Source of the DNA: Trichoplax adhaerens
Taxonomy: Eukaryota; Placozoa; Uniplacotomia; Trichoplacea; Trichoplacidae
Length of the DNA: 64,000 nt
Assembly: GCF_000150275.1 (NCBI RefSeq)
Contig: NW_002060959.1
Coordinates: forward strand, 564,172-628,171
Direction: 5' to 3'
This document shows positions 24,113 through 37,300 of this stretch, one piece after another; position 1 is the first letter of the stretch; each line of letters begins with the position of its first letter. The position numbers were made by a program, and so were the translations under genes. The notes beneath the pieces were generated by a model that saw nothing but the letters and a program-made list of their open reading frames with translations, ran no database searches and had not been told where the DNA came from.

Positions 24113-26588
24113 TTAAAGAAGATGGTGGATCGAAACTAATAATATTATTGAAAAGGTCATCTGATGAATATATTTATGTTATTCATTACTAGCGATACCC
24201 TATAACGATCGCCGGTGATTTTACTCGGCGGCTAACCGGAAATTTGAGCAATATTTCAAATGCAGTAAGTTAAAAAAACAAAGAGGAAAAACAAAGGGAA
24301 TAAAAAAGTTTTAAATCTTAGAAATAAAGAAGTTAAAGTCAATACCTAGCCGGAAGATTCAAGCAGACAAACAATATTAACATAATGCGTAGACCCGTTT
24401 AATTTATAAATAAATAAAATTTTTCGAATTTCCAGGATAAGAGAAAAAAGAATATGCTACCCACTATATTAATACTTATTTCTTTTAATAAATGGAATTG
24501 CAACATGGTGATTGCTAGATTATTAGATATATGAATTACCTAGAAAAGGCAATGTTACTCCGCAAGCTTTCTCAGGATTAGGCTTAGCAAATTAGCAAAT
24601 TAGTAACCGGTAATTGAAGTATTCTCTTATATAGCTTTACCAAATTATATTTTAAAAACACTTCTCCCCAGATTGATTATATTAGTTAACTTTATTGCCA
24701 GATGCAACTTAAAATTAATAACATTTTATCTATACTTACTTCCATTGTTACCAAAATATTAACATCTATATAGCAACTAATTTTATAAGCATATTGATTC
24801 ATCTCAATTTTGTTTCTTCTGTCAGTTTTCAATTCGTAAAATAATCAAGAACATATTGCTAGTAAATGAGAGCAATAGGGTTAATAAACCCGCTCACATA
24901 AATGTTTCGGAAAACCTTTTGAATATTCTTATCGCTAATTAATTATTGCTTTGACATAATATGAGTCTTAGGATGCTGTAATTGAAATTGAACTACAGTA
25001 TTGACACCAATAAAATTTAGGTTCATTTCCGGCTGATAAACAGTAGGTAGAGTTTTAATGCGACCGAATAATCATCAACTCTATATACAAAAACATTGAC
25101 CAGGGATAAACTAATTTTATTACCATACCAACCTTACTTACAATCTTACCATGTAAACATCAATTACCATTCCCTAAAAAATAGATATTAGATAAACAGA
25201 GCTAAAAGATAAATAGAAACGCAGCTAAAAATTGTTATCAATAAATTCTAAATATGCAAATGAACAATAAACTACAATTAAAATGCTGAATCTCTCCAAT
25301 TTAATTTTACTAGACAATCATACTACAAATGCTAAAATGAGCAAATCTTGAGTATTAAATATATGTATGTCTTTATCATGGCCACGATTTAGTTGTATTT
25401 TCTACGGGCTGATATCACTTTTTCGTCACTTTTTATTACGAAATTGTAATTCCATTCCATAGCTTGGGAGTATCGTTTAACCGTATTTTTAATTTCTCAG
25501 CTGGTAAATTAATTAAATTTATTGAAAATTCTAAATATAGATTCATTATCTGCCCGTAAAAAAATTGCGCAGCTATTTTTACTCCATTATCTTGTCATAT
25601 ATATGCTATTATATATTACATGTTATCACATTAACTATTAAATTTAATTTTTGCATTGATACCTTAATATAAATTTTAATCCCTTTAATTGAAACAACTA
25701 AAGATATTAGCAACTGCATATAGTTTCAGTTTATATTAATACAATTTTCTTTATCCTTATGTAAATAGTTTTATCGCTAATATAATTTAATCGTTGGCTG
25801 ATACAATAGTAATTATGTATTGGATTTATTTGATCGGCAGTTGCTACTATAAAATTAACACTGTACGTTATAATTCAATATTAATATTTAATTAACTAAA
25901 CTACCGTAATAGCACTCTCATTATTCTTACTATTAAATTTTGTATACAGTGAATTATGCGTATTTTCCTGAGTTGCAAAAATTTCCCAAAATAAATGGAT
26001 CTATATTTTATTAACGTGTTATAAAGGAGCAAGTTAAAAAATGTATGATATACCGTATCCAGTAATTACTAATAATATAATTGTAATTAATTATAATTTG
26101 ACGCTATTTTTAACCTTTATTCTAATAGGGAATAAACTAAATATAGCTGACCTCTATCTTCCAACACTACAGGAAATTATAAAAATGACCCAACATCGTT
26201 CCCATTTTCACATTTTTCAATTACTTAGGTTAACGCACAAGTCGCATAATTTCACTGTCAAGTAAGACCATCAGTCTTGTACTACCATCTTCCTGAATTG
26301 CTGAATTCTAAGCATGGCAAAATCGACATTTTGTGGTAATATAGGAATATATTGATAGCCTAAGTTATGATCATAAATTACATAGTAATTGATCGTTCTC
26401 TTTGCGTACACATCATTCAACTGGTGTATATTTAAAAATTTGACTGCAATTATCTGTAAAGGGTTAATCTAATATAATCAATTTTGATAAAATTACCCAA
26501 TTGCTTCACTATAATTGCATATATCCTATCATAATACACATTACGAGGTAAAGAAATGAAAATAAAAAACAATTCTAAGCCATTTTAA
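24113..26588. other. A+T-rich intergenic DNA
   Basis: About 2.5 kb between a solo LTR and the first small-family gene. A 74-codon frame at 26041-26265 has an internal hydrophobic stretch but no other support. It could hold the unlocated first exon of the gene that follows; I see no clear signal. Confidence 0.4.
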
Positions 26589-29498
26589 TGTTTTTCCATA
26601 TTTCTTTATTGGTACAAAGGCTTTCTCTTTAAGGTATGGCTGTTTCAAATTATGCTACATTGGACCCTTGCTATAAGTACTCCTCATCGTTTAACTATGA
26701 ATAAGTCTTGTGGCAGAAAATTATTTTTACATGAACTTAGAAGAACGGTTATGGATACTTTCAAGAATATAAGTAAAATAAATTGTCAACGAGGATTTAT
26801 GAATATTATGCCGCTCAATATATCCCTGACACAGAAAAGAATGGTAATAAATGGACTTAAAAATAAAATTAAACCAAATTGATGACATTTGAATGGTATA
26901 ATAACTTCACAAAATCTCTTATTAAATGCATATTAATAAAGTGCTAATACGGGCTTTTAATCTATCAGCAGATTTTACGCTTTCATTTTATATATAAGTA
27001 CAGTAGCAGTTGTCGCTTCCTATTTATTCGATCCAATTTGTAATGATCTTGATCAATTGTGTACGAACCTACATATACTTATATCTAATGTTGAACTTAG
27101 TTTTTACTCTTCTGCGAGTTTTCTATCATTACTGTATCATTATCTAGCTTAAAATAGTATGTAATAATAATACTATCCACAAAGTCAGCTTGCATTTGTT
27201 GGGCCTCTTAATTTTTAATAAATTACTTTGCTATTCGATCTATTAATTAGTACGCTTTTACGTTTTTACTATGACAGAAAATTCCTGATCTTCACTGGAA
27301 TATCGATCAATTCAACGCTTTAATTGACAACATAACATACAATATTGGCGTTATCGTTACCAATGGCAGTGTTCTTTCTGCATTAAAGTCATACAAAGGT
27401 CGAGATTACTGCAATCCATGCCAAATAGATACCGATAAGTTTCGAGAGCAACATCTACGACTAATGGCTGTTTTAATTAAATTCGTAAGTTAGACGTGTA
27501 ATTAAGTGTAGAAATGGTGCCGTTTGATATTGATTCCTGTAGAATGCTGAGCTTGTGCGGAATCTGTAAAAGTGCTACCAAATACGTCATAATTAGAGGC
27601 CGTCATAAGTCAGCATTGCGATAAAACTTTGTTACAGGCCTTTGTGCAGTATGATAAACTCTAACACAAGTCTAGAGAATAAATTTCGAATCATTCATCA
27701 CTTCATGGCACGAAAGACCTAATTATCAATAGAACTGCCTACGCATGAACAAATTACTATCGCTATCACTAGGCTTAATTTAGATTTCGTAACTTTGATA
27801 AAACAAGTAAACCGATTCTCCCATATTCTACTTTTTCTAAGTTCTGTTGCCTAAATTAATGTTTCAGGTCATAATAACGGAATATATTGAAAACATTTTC
27901 TAATGAGTTTCTTATTAATAACTTACATTACCAGATCCATGTGGACTTTTATACTTTGCGTTACTTATGGTGTTATAATACTTAATAGTATTAAAGAATA
28001 CCCAACGCTGATCTAAAATCGACTAATTATAGTTTTACTAACCCGTGTAAACCAGGCGTAGCCTGGCATTTCTCCATAAAACGTAAGAATCTATTGCTTG
28101 ACACAAAAATATCTATATGGTATTTGTATATACAACCCGCGTAGTCGAGCATTATCGCCTAAATTTTAAAGTAGCTTACTCCCCGTTTGGCCGTGATGGT
28201 ATTGCAAAGAAATCAGCTTCTACTTTATGTATATAGATTAATTATCGGGAGGTTGGTAAGAGCTATACAAATAAATGATATTAGTGAATTAGTACGTCAA
28301 TATTTACAAGATATAATGCCATATAGAAGTCTTCTTACTAAATAAATCTTAATAGCGTTCATTTCTCTGACAGATATTATAAGCATTTTAAGAAATCTTT
28401 ATAATGTTGAACCATTTCCTGCTTCTATTATGAAGTCAAGGATAAGAATGTAGTAATGTCATTAAAATTTTATACCACACGCATTGACTATACAGGAGAT
28501 ATGATGCCTAGTTTATCACATGATGCAATCGTTAAATTGTGAAAATATTTGGCAGTATTCAATTACATTAAATAATTAACGTATGTCTTCTTAAAACAAT
28601 GTTACAATTATCATAGATATGACTATAATTCGTATCTATTTGATTTATATTTCGCGGCTTTGAAACAGTTTTTATTCAATTGTCCATTAAAGACCGTACT
28701 TATGTAATACTAATCGTCTAGATTACAGTGAGTGCAAATAGAGAATTTAATACACGTGTTTACTTTGAAAGGTACTGTATTAGTTTGTAATTAGATGATG
28801 TTTATATTCATGTACAATCCCTCAAACACGGACTTTGGGTACATAAAATTTCACTCATCTAATAGCCATTAGTGCTAATCCAATATTGAAAGATGACTAT
28901 AGTTAGCTATCTATCAGTTTTAATTGAGATTTTATCATAATATGAAATAATCCCTAACATTCTCAACAAGATGATAAAATAGATATGAAGCTCATTTAAT
29001 ATAAGACTAGAAAGGTTTAAACGCATGTGTTGACTAAATTTTGTACTTTCATAATTTTTTTCACATCGGAAATTTGCACCACCTTAGCGCCATCCATACC
29101 ACTGCCTTGAAGAAAGGTTTCACCATCTTTTCCAGAAAATCCTGGTAAACTATTAATTCATATGAAGAAAATTTTACTTAAGCTTATACAAATACTGAAC
29201 AGCCGAATCCTTAGATTGGATGTGGTTACGGAATGATTTGCTTTTAAATGATGTCTTCTATAGATATTTTGCATTGTAAACATTTCTATAAACTTTAAAA
29301 TCATGTTGTAATAACCAATAATTTTATTACTAGATTCAACAGACACGCACTACAAAGTTTCGATGTACAATTTTGGGCCTTAGTCAATCACATAGCGAGA
29401 TAGGAATGCTTAGCGCATTTGAATCATGTCCGCTTTTAATGAATGAATACGACGGCATTTATCGCAGTATCTATGGACTTTTAGAAGCATCTCCTTAA
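26589..29498 (+). CDS. Small helical-protein family, member 1 (partial model)
   Basis: Exons with assigned frame: exon 1 ending at 26843 (open from 26589; ATG at 26652), exon 2 27278-27484 (69 codons), exon 4 29334 or 29358 to 29498. Exon 1 ends AAAAGAATG|GTAATA and exon 2 begins KIPDLHW and contains NITYNIG; junctions are phase 0. Exon 2 aligns with members 2-4 around NIG...G.L..L. Exon 4 (FRCTIL...LLMNEYDGIYRSIYGLLEASP) lines up to the stop with member 3 (LMAFLEGIVRDIKGILMIAD). The micro-exon 3 present in members 2 and 3 was not found, and the first exon, presumably carrying a signal peptide, is unresolved. The protein is unrecognised: amphipathic helices, cysteines at SCGRK, INCQ and YCNPC. 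It may be a functional gene or one with a lost exon. Confidence 0.6.
29017..29149 (-). CDS. Candidate terminal exon of an unrecognised minus-strand gene
   Basis: After an acceptor (TTAATAG|T) the frame reads LPGFSGKDGETFLQGSGMDG, continues AKVVQISDVKKIMKVQNLVN, and ends TCV and TAA at 29017-29019. Residue composition looks strongly protein-like, unlike chance frames in this A+T-rich DNA. I do not recognise the family. The rest of the gene, to the right on the minus strand, was not found. The fragment sits antisense inside intron 3 of member 1, so it may be a gene remnant. Confidence 0.4.
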
Positions 29499-29499
29499 T

Positions 29500-30781
29500 T
29501 ATCGGACTAGATGTACATTAATGCGTAACGCTAAATTATTATATTAATTCATATTAATAGCATTATAATATCTTTCGCAAAATATCTATTGACTCTGAAA
29601 AGTATAACTAGCGTAACGAATAAATCTATAGCCGAGCATGATAGCATCAATAAACATTTGCCAACGAATCTGTGATTACAGGAATAGATGCCAGAGTTTA
29701 GGTTATCAGTTCTGATAATATCTTGATGTAATTCTAAATTAAATATAGTAGAACACTTTCATATGTAAGACACGCAGCAATAAGCACCTATCAATCGTAC
29801 TATTTGATATCTCTAAACTAGGATATCCGAAGCAGATGACTAAACTTGCCTATAACTAATATATATAGAGTACTGTAGTTTTTCAGCGGTAAGATAGTAT
29901 ACGTACATTGACAATATACAGAATTTAAGAGTTCAGTTTTAATTTCTGATATCGCTAACTTAGCAATGCTCGTCGATCATTAATAAAGAATATTCATTTA
30001 TTGATAGTTATATGTACTACACGAAATCCCGAAGAGCCAATTCCAAGATATTGCTATATAAAATTACGATACTCATATATCTTGATTCTGAGATCATTTT
30101 AGACTCCTAAAGAATGCTGTAGTAGCTTACCTTCGTAACAAATAATCTATTTACCGTTCGTTAATCAACCTATCCTTTGTGCTTGCAGGAAATTATAGGT
30201 ATTATAAGTTGTTCTATTTACTTCTGCTTTATTATTCTATTAATATTATTATAATATGGTGGTATCCCAGCTGGTGCATCTAAACTATTAATTCATTCGC
30301 CTTTCTTTCGTTGTGATTATAAATTATATTAGATTGCTTTATAATAACAGCACCTGCATCTCGTAAATAACACCTTAAATTTTGCACATATTAAAAGTGG
30401 AAATCTAATTATTATTACTCTCTAGTCAATTGGTATAAATGCTTATTTGATAATTCCCGTAATAAAGTAAGCAAAGATGCGCTTTTAATCTTACAAAAGA
30501 TGTGGATGTAATTTTGAAGGTTATTTTCGCATGTAACATTATGGTAGCGGCAATTAATAATCTGGCTGAAGTAAATATCAGTATCGCTAAGTGTTGACAT
30601 TTACAAATTTAAAAAGTAACCAGAATCTGTTATGACGTCATATTCATTCCGAAATTAAATTTCAAAGCTTGTTATTTTCAGCGATATTATCTTACAACTA
30701 TTATAAAAATACGATATGGAATCTCGTATTCTGTTATAAGATTCTAAAAGACAAGCGTCAGTACAAATAGTGATTTAGATA
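29500..30781. other. A+T-rich intergenic DNA
   Basis: No gene found. A 61-codon minus-strand frame near 30415-30600 has no supporting feature. Confidence 0.4.
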
Positions 30782-31069
30782 TCATCCCAATGGTATATTC
30801 TTGATATTGCGCTTTATATAATTCCTGATTAAAGCAAAGTACATAAAAGCTCCAATTATATAATATAGGCTTTCTTTGATAAGATTTGGATGCTTAGATT
30901 GAGCCAGCAATATCGGCAGGAAATGGAATGGTGTTCCAATAATATCTATACAATTGTGGTATTTTTTGTAGGTGGTCCACTTTAATGTATCAGAACTTGC
31001 TTTGTTGAGGTAGTCTGATTGGCCATACACTGAAAACGATGACAATACCAAAAGTATAGTTCTTACCAT
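30782..31069 (-). CDS. Possible small secreted or membrane protein, 95 aa
   Basis: The open frame starts at ATG 31069 with a convincing signal peptide: MVRTILLVLSSFSVYG, then a plausible cleavage before QSDYLNK. The mature part has one cysteine (HNCIDI) and a second hydrophobic region (ESLYYIIGAFMYFALI) before a basic end. I do not recognise it. It might be a single-exon peptide gene or the first exon of a longer gene. The only evidence is the signal-like N-terminus and the frame length. Confidence 0.35.
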   Translation of the reverse strand: MVRTILLVLSSFSVYGQSDYLNKASSDTLKWTTYKKYHNCIDIIGTPFHFLPILLAQSKHPNLIKESLYYIIGAFMYFALIRNYIKRNIKNIPLG

Positions 31070-33239
31070 AGAATTAGAACGCCATATGATTGGAAAAGAA
31101 AATCTTTTTAAATAATGTACTTTGTGAAAGAAAACTAACTTATTTTAATGTCCACAGTTTCACTTATCAGCTTAGCAATGCCAAATTGGAGTAAAGATCA
31201 TCATAGCTTTTTTAAAATTGTAATTCTATAGTATAATGTTAAGGGTAATAATTTCGCGGTGCCTGTAAAGGCCATAAATAATAAAATTATAAATCAAAAA
31301 TTATGATTTCATAGATTTTGCGTTCCGTTTTTCAGCTAAAAAATGTAAAATGCAGTTGTTGTACAATTTTCGTCAGATGAAATTGCTTACAGTGTTGGTT
31401 AGTATTAGTATACATGATATGAATGTCCTAGATTAATATTAAATAATAAATTCATGAATCTTTTAAAAATTCAATTCAGAGACAGCAATAAGCTTTCCCA
31501 TTCGTACTCTTATAGACTTTCATTGAAACTGGAATAACCTGGTTGAATAAAGATTTAGCTTAATGCCAAATAACGAAATTTGACTCCAATTTTCTTATTT
31601 TAAATGAGCTACGGTATAAACATGGCAATGAACTCTTTCATAGTCTTGCTAGTGAATCTCAATTAACATAAATTCTGATCAAATAAAAGCTCTTGAATAA
31701 TATTAAATAATTAAATCATGATTATGAATAGAATATTTAGAAAAGCCTCTTTATGAAGTAGCAATAGATTTTTCACACATTTCGATAAATCTTGAGTGAA
31801 TCTAAAATGATCTGCTCAAATGCAATACTAGACCAATTGTATGATTTAGAGATTAAAAATAATTGATTTCTGTAATTTTAACCTTTCCAGGTGCTAATTA
31901 TACTCTACATAAAATCTATAGAAATGAAAGCTTGATTTACATTCCTGAGTTATTGGGCTATATCTACATATAAGATTTTATCTATTTTGGGCTTGATTTA
32001 ACCTACACAGCTTATTTTCCGTAGTATCACCGAAGTTAATCACGTTGTACATGATACCAGTCAATATATTGTAGATTTATTCCATATACTGTACATTTAA
32101 TATTCTAGGCCATAATTTAGTTTGCATAAAGTTTGATATTTTAAATATGTTCTAATAAACAGAATTCAATGTATGCGTGTGTACTATTTTTACTACCAGC
32201 TTTGTAGCATGACCAAACGTATATTTACAAACTTCTGAGTTTAAAAGCTTTAGCAAACTAATTTTTCGGCTAACTTGCCGCTCCTGGATGTGTTTGGGTT
32301 TTAGTTAATAAGAATTTGCAAAAGCCGGTTTTATTATACAACCTACCAAACTAAATTCTCTTCAGCCTTTGCGATTACAGATGATAGTATCAGACGTTCT
32401 GGTATAAATTTAATTTGTAAATCTATAACGATATTCCTAATTAATACATTAACATTTGTCGATAATTACATTTAAACTCTAATCCTTGATAATTTGAATA
32501 ACTTGATTATAATATATCTATTCAAAAAGTTATTTAAGGTACCGTATAATACATAACCCATTCTCTGCCTAAATAAGAGTCAAAGCCTCGCTCTGAGTCA
32601 GATATTTCAATTAGTATTAAAGAATATCATTCAGGTACAGTTCAAATTTAATTTAGCATATGTAGTAAAGGACTAAAAGTAGAGTCCTTTGTAGCTTTTA
32701 GTATGTAACTAGTACTATTTCACTATAGAAAATACCTAGAAAGTGATAGTGTCTTTAAGTTTTACCCTGCCAAATCATCATGTCGCCATCTTTTCTTCTT
32801 CATTATTTTATAAGGTATTATATAGATTACTATAGAAGTAGCCCTAGAGCAATTGCCTAATCTAAAGAAAGGGCGTTTGATCGTCTGTTCAAACTTGTAA
32901 AGGAATTTGACTTAGTAACAAAACCCTATCCTTAGAGAAAGGGGATTTATAACACGACGATAAAATACTGTAATGTTGTCTATAATCGTACTGTTACCGT
33001 ATAATCTGACGCTAAAACATCAGTTGTCAATACTCCCGAATACTCAGCGATACTAATGTCAGAAAAGTAGTCATAATAGTCATATAAATTTTTGATAAGC
33101 TTGTAATAAAGGTTAATATTTAGTATTCTCCTTCATAGAATGTTTCTTTATCTAGTAATGTATTGTAAGATAATTTAAGATTTTAGTGTAGGACTTGCAA
33201 GTAATATCCGAATTAGTGTAGATGATAGTGGAAGGATTG
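31070..33239. other. A+T-rich intergenic DNA
   Basis: No coding frame, tandem array or terminal repeat noticed until the LTR-like TGTCAGACAGTATAAT at 33240. Confidence 0.4.
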
Positions 33240-33429
33240 TGTCAGACAGTATAATGTTATACCTATTGCAAGACTCACTCAAGTGGCTTTTTAATTTATA
33301 AAGTAAAATATATTAAATAAACTGGTGTTGTTCCCCTAATCTCTATCTTGGTTCACAGTGTCACCAACCTTAGTGTATCTTAGCAAAATTAAGCTAAATT
33401 ATTACATCCCACCGAGACAGCGATTACTG

Positions 33430-34330
33430 TGATCTTTATAAAAATCGAATTTTTCGGATTCGGATTCCGGAACCGGTCGGATTTATGTCCGATATAATTT
33501 TCCTGTTTTAATTTTTGGATTTTTGTTCATGAAAAATATCGTAAGAGTTGATTTTTGAAATTTGAACTTTTTGTTATGGATTCGAAACTTTGGAATTTTA
33601 TGACGTGACTTGAAAGTCACGTTAGGAAAGTTTAGTTAGGAAAATAGAAAATAAGATGGAAATTGGCAGGGGTTGTCGATTGTTAAGTAGTTAGAATGTT
33701 ATTTTTATGACTAAATCTTGATGTTTAAAGGTTGATTTTTAGACTTTTATAGTGTATTAATGATAGAAATTATGTTAGAAGTGAAGTTTGATGTATTTTC
33801 ATAGTTAACTTGTTGATTTTATAGTGTTTTGTAAGGGAATTATAGGGTAAATTGTGTCTGAACTTTAAATGATTTTTGTTTTCTTAAATGGTGCAAAGTA
33901 GTTTTCTAAAACGGATCTTGAGAGCGATTGGTTAGCAAATGTTTAGTTTTAAATACCTCTGACGGCTCTAAGAAGCCTATAAATGATAGTGCAATTAGAA
34001 AATTTAGAGGGAGAGTAGAAGAAGATTTTATTTGAAGAACTTGTTGAATTTAAAAGGCCTTCGAGGTTGAATTGTCGTAAGTTAAAACGTTCTTCTTTTT
34101 GAAAGGTTGTTTGGTCGTTGACAGTTTTTAAGTCTGTCACTTATTTTAGTAATACTTAAAGCTAAGCATTTGTAAGGTTGTTCGGTTTATACTTCTGTCC
34201 ATTTTATTTTGTAATACATTGTTGTTCGATTATTTCCCCAAATTTTATTTGGTGTCAAAGTTTTGCTAAGTCAACCGGAGTGCAGCGAAAGTAGAATCAA
34301 AGTTTGTTAAAGTTTTATAGCTTGATCTCT
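33430..34330. repeat. Strand-skewed G+T-rich segment, likely a mobile-element remnant
   Basis: For about 900 bp the plus strand is unusually rich in T and G and poor in C, unlike the flanks. It begins near a cluster of CGGATT/CCGGAACCGG words and contains a TATAAATGATAG box at about 33979. One 36-bp piece (33884-33919) recurs at 60163-60198. The 63-codon minus-strand frame at 33949-34140 lies inside and gives no recognisable domain. An old LTR or other transposon is the simplest reading, but ends and target duplications were not found. Confidence 0.45.
33884..33919. repeat. 36-bp dispersed repeat, copy 1
   Basis: TTAAATGGTGCAAAGTAG followed by TTTTCTAAAACGGATCTT. It matches 60163-60198 at 35 of 36 positions. 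On the minus strand both copies can read RSVLEN(Y/C)FAPF. Confidence 0.85.
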
Positions 34331-37300
34331 ACACTTTTTATTTCATTACACATAGTCGAAGTCATATTGATCCTTATTATACGTACTTAATCTCCATCAT
34401 CATAAAAGAATATTAAATTCCAAAAAATTTAGAAAATTATCGTTCACAGTGGTCGGACTGGGAAAACTGCCATTTAACTGCATTTTTCATCGGATGTGTA
34501 TTCCCATATGAGTAGTATATTCGAGAAGCATTATTTCTCTACTGTATATTGAGATTAACAGCATCAATGTGTACCTGTATACATTTCCAGATTCAAAATT
34601 AAGTAATTACCTATTTATAGTATTCATTTGGTATTTAATCAACCCTCTGCTTTCTACAGTTGTATTCTTAGTCATGACTTTTGCACTAAGTACTAAATAG
34701 CAGCAAGCTTGTCGTAAGGCTTATTTGAACTGGTTTTAGTGATAACTCCAATTTCTTTTGATGGTTATAATACCAGCCCTCATGAAGACCTATTATAAAA
34801 ATTCAGTTCTTTATAATTTTGATTTCAGCATTTACAGTTTTCCTAACTGAATACTCTTTTAAATCATTATCTTCTTCTAATGTAAATGAATAAATTATCA
34901 ACAAAAAGTCATCATATAAAATTACTACATCTTGTAAAAGATTCTAACATTCAACTGCAGTGAGGCACCCATATCTGATTATGATGATAGTTATGTTTGA
35001 TTGTGTTGATAGTTATATTTCACATAGTCTAGGTTACTATAAATAATTTTTATCGTGATTTAAATATTAATGGCTGCTAACTACTATATTAGAAATTGCT
35101 GATGGCTAATATTAGCTAGTTGACTAATTATGGTACGAGATTTATCTGACATGATATGCTGCAATAGTGAACATGACTAACACCGAAAGTTGCAGAAAAT
35201 TAATAGAATAGTAGTGATATTTTAAGAAGAATGATTCAGATTGTAAAAGATGATGATGATCTATTTGAGGAAAAGTGTTCCGTTTGATGACTCAAGTCTG
35301 ATTATAATTAATTTTGTTATCTTAAATGGATTTAACGAAGGACATTGAAGAACTGCGGAGATGAACTCACAGGAGAAAGAAACTTCATTTCAATGTGAAC
35401 TCAGAATACTCTAGATTTTAGACTAGATTCTTGTAGTAATTCAATCTTACGCTACTATTCTTAAAACCTTGTAATAAATACCATTTTAGAAAATGTCTTT
35501 TGACTAAGATAGTTATTTATGAGATACTTTTATTACGTTTTCAACTAAACGTGGTACCTTTGATTTGTCGTTAATGCATAATTATCTATAGTAGATGTGG
35601 TACCGTGTATCACGAATATTTCCAAGACTGAATGATGCAATTCTCAAGAATGGCCTTGCTGGATCCTCGGAACGTTTACAGTAGCAGAATGCAGGAAAGA
35701 AATGCCAATTTTTGATGGTATACTACGATCCTATTCGACCATGGCCGTTCCTAAAGTTTTATGCGTTCTTGAAATGACCGAAACTCGATATTCCCATATT
35801 GAGAAATTTAAAGAGAATAAAATCATTGTAAAATGTTTCAGGTCAAATTTAATACTTTAAAATAAACCTTACTATGTGACGTAGGCTAGTCTGTTAATGT
35901 AACTAAATAGTTGTATGGTGGCTATGTCACGTATTAGATTTACTTTATTTATTACTTCAAAAATAAACCTGACAAATTTTAATCTCTCCTGAAAGATCGA
36001 AATAAAGCGATACATAGGAAATCAATGACCGTTACTACAGTAATTACATCATTTTACATTAACAGGCAGAAGTAAATATCTTAGATTTTTGATATTCTTA
36101 CTATTTTTATTCAAAAATTATGTCTTTAAAAGCAAGTGCAGTTCCAATCACTTAGTTTCCCTTAGCATCGATAGCTTAGGTAGCAAAAAAACTACCGTAC
36201 TAACACAATTTACTTTTTTGATGATTTTCGTAGAATAAATACATCCAATATTATGGGTTTTCTATTTGTCAAGATAAATGCTATTAGTAGATAGTTTTTC
36301 TCTAATAAAGGTAGATTTTACACAGTTGATCAAAATATAGGAATTGACTTTACGATAGTGTAGTAATGCAATAGAGCAAAAGCAGAACTAATTTTAATCA
36401 TAAAGTTTCTATCATAATGAAATTCTTCAGATACCTTCCATTTTCCAAAACGAACAGGTAGATTATGATATTTATTAAGTTATCATTTCTATGTACAATT
36501 TTACTCGCTTAGTAAGAATTTAATAGCTGACATTTTTACTTAATTCATGAGAAATGCCGTACAAAATCAGAACCTGGTTGCTTTCTACACAGTGGTTATT
36601 ATTGCTAATTAAGCGCAACTATTAGGCCTTAAATTTCCCTTAAAATACTACAATAGCATATGAATGATGACGATCAACATCCTGACACTTGACTGAAATT
36701 TAAAAAGTATTTACAGAAATGTCAACAACCGCAAATTCTATGAATAATTTCGAGATTATTTCTTATTTAAGTTATTGTTATCGTTGGCAGTATGAGCTAT
36801 TAAATGGATTCATGATGAAGTTAAAACACAATATAGCATCGTCGTCATAATACTAGATTTGTTTACCAGTGCAACCGCATAAAAATCTGATAGAGGGAAA
36901 CGTAGCGATTTCCTAGAAAAATAATAGTCACTAGTATCAGCGATAATTGCAATTAAAAGAGATAGAGTACATCTGAAAGAAAAGAACAAAATGATTTAGG
37001 CAAATTTATGGTAAACTTAAGTGCGAAATTAAGTATGTACTTTGGTGTCTCAGGCACGCATTATTTTTTTAATTATCAATCAGTCATTCATTTCAGAGGA
37101 AATGTAATGGTTTTAATACATAATTTTATCTTTTTGGAATTATATGCAGCATACTGCAGACAATATGGAATTCACTGTTAAATCTTATATCATGTACCAT
37201 CAAGGATAGATTCACGCATTATTTATAATATCGCAAGAGTTTGTATCATACTTTAATGCTATTAGACATTAATAATAGGCGATAATAAAAAACATCTAAA

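Noticed and set aside
27540-27566. Possible RPREC-type micro-exon of member 1
   Set aside because: After the acceptor CCTGTAG the phase-0 frame reads NAELVRNL and stops, with no cysteine and the wrong length.
28195-28235. GGTATTGCAAAG match to exon 4 of member 2
   Set aside because: Twelve identical bases, but the following frame diverges at once and stops. The better terminal exon for member 1 is at 29334-29498.
29158-29346. Minus-strand 62-codon ORF
   Set aside because: Mostly antisense to the intron before the terminal exon of member 1, with no domain or splice support.
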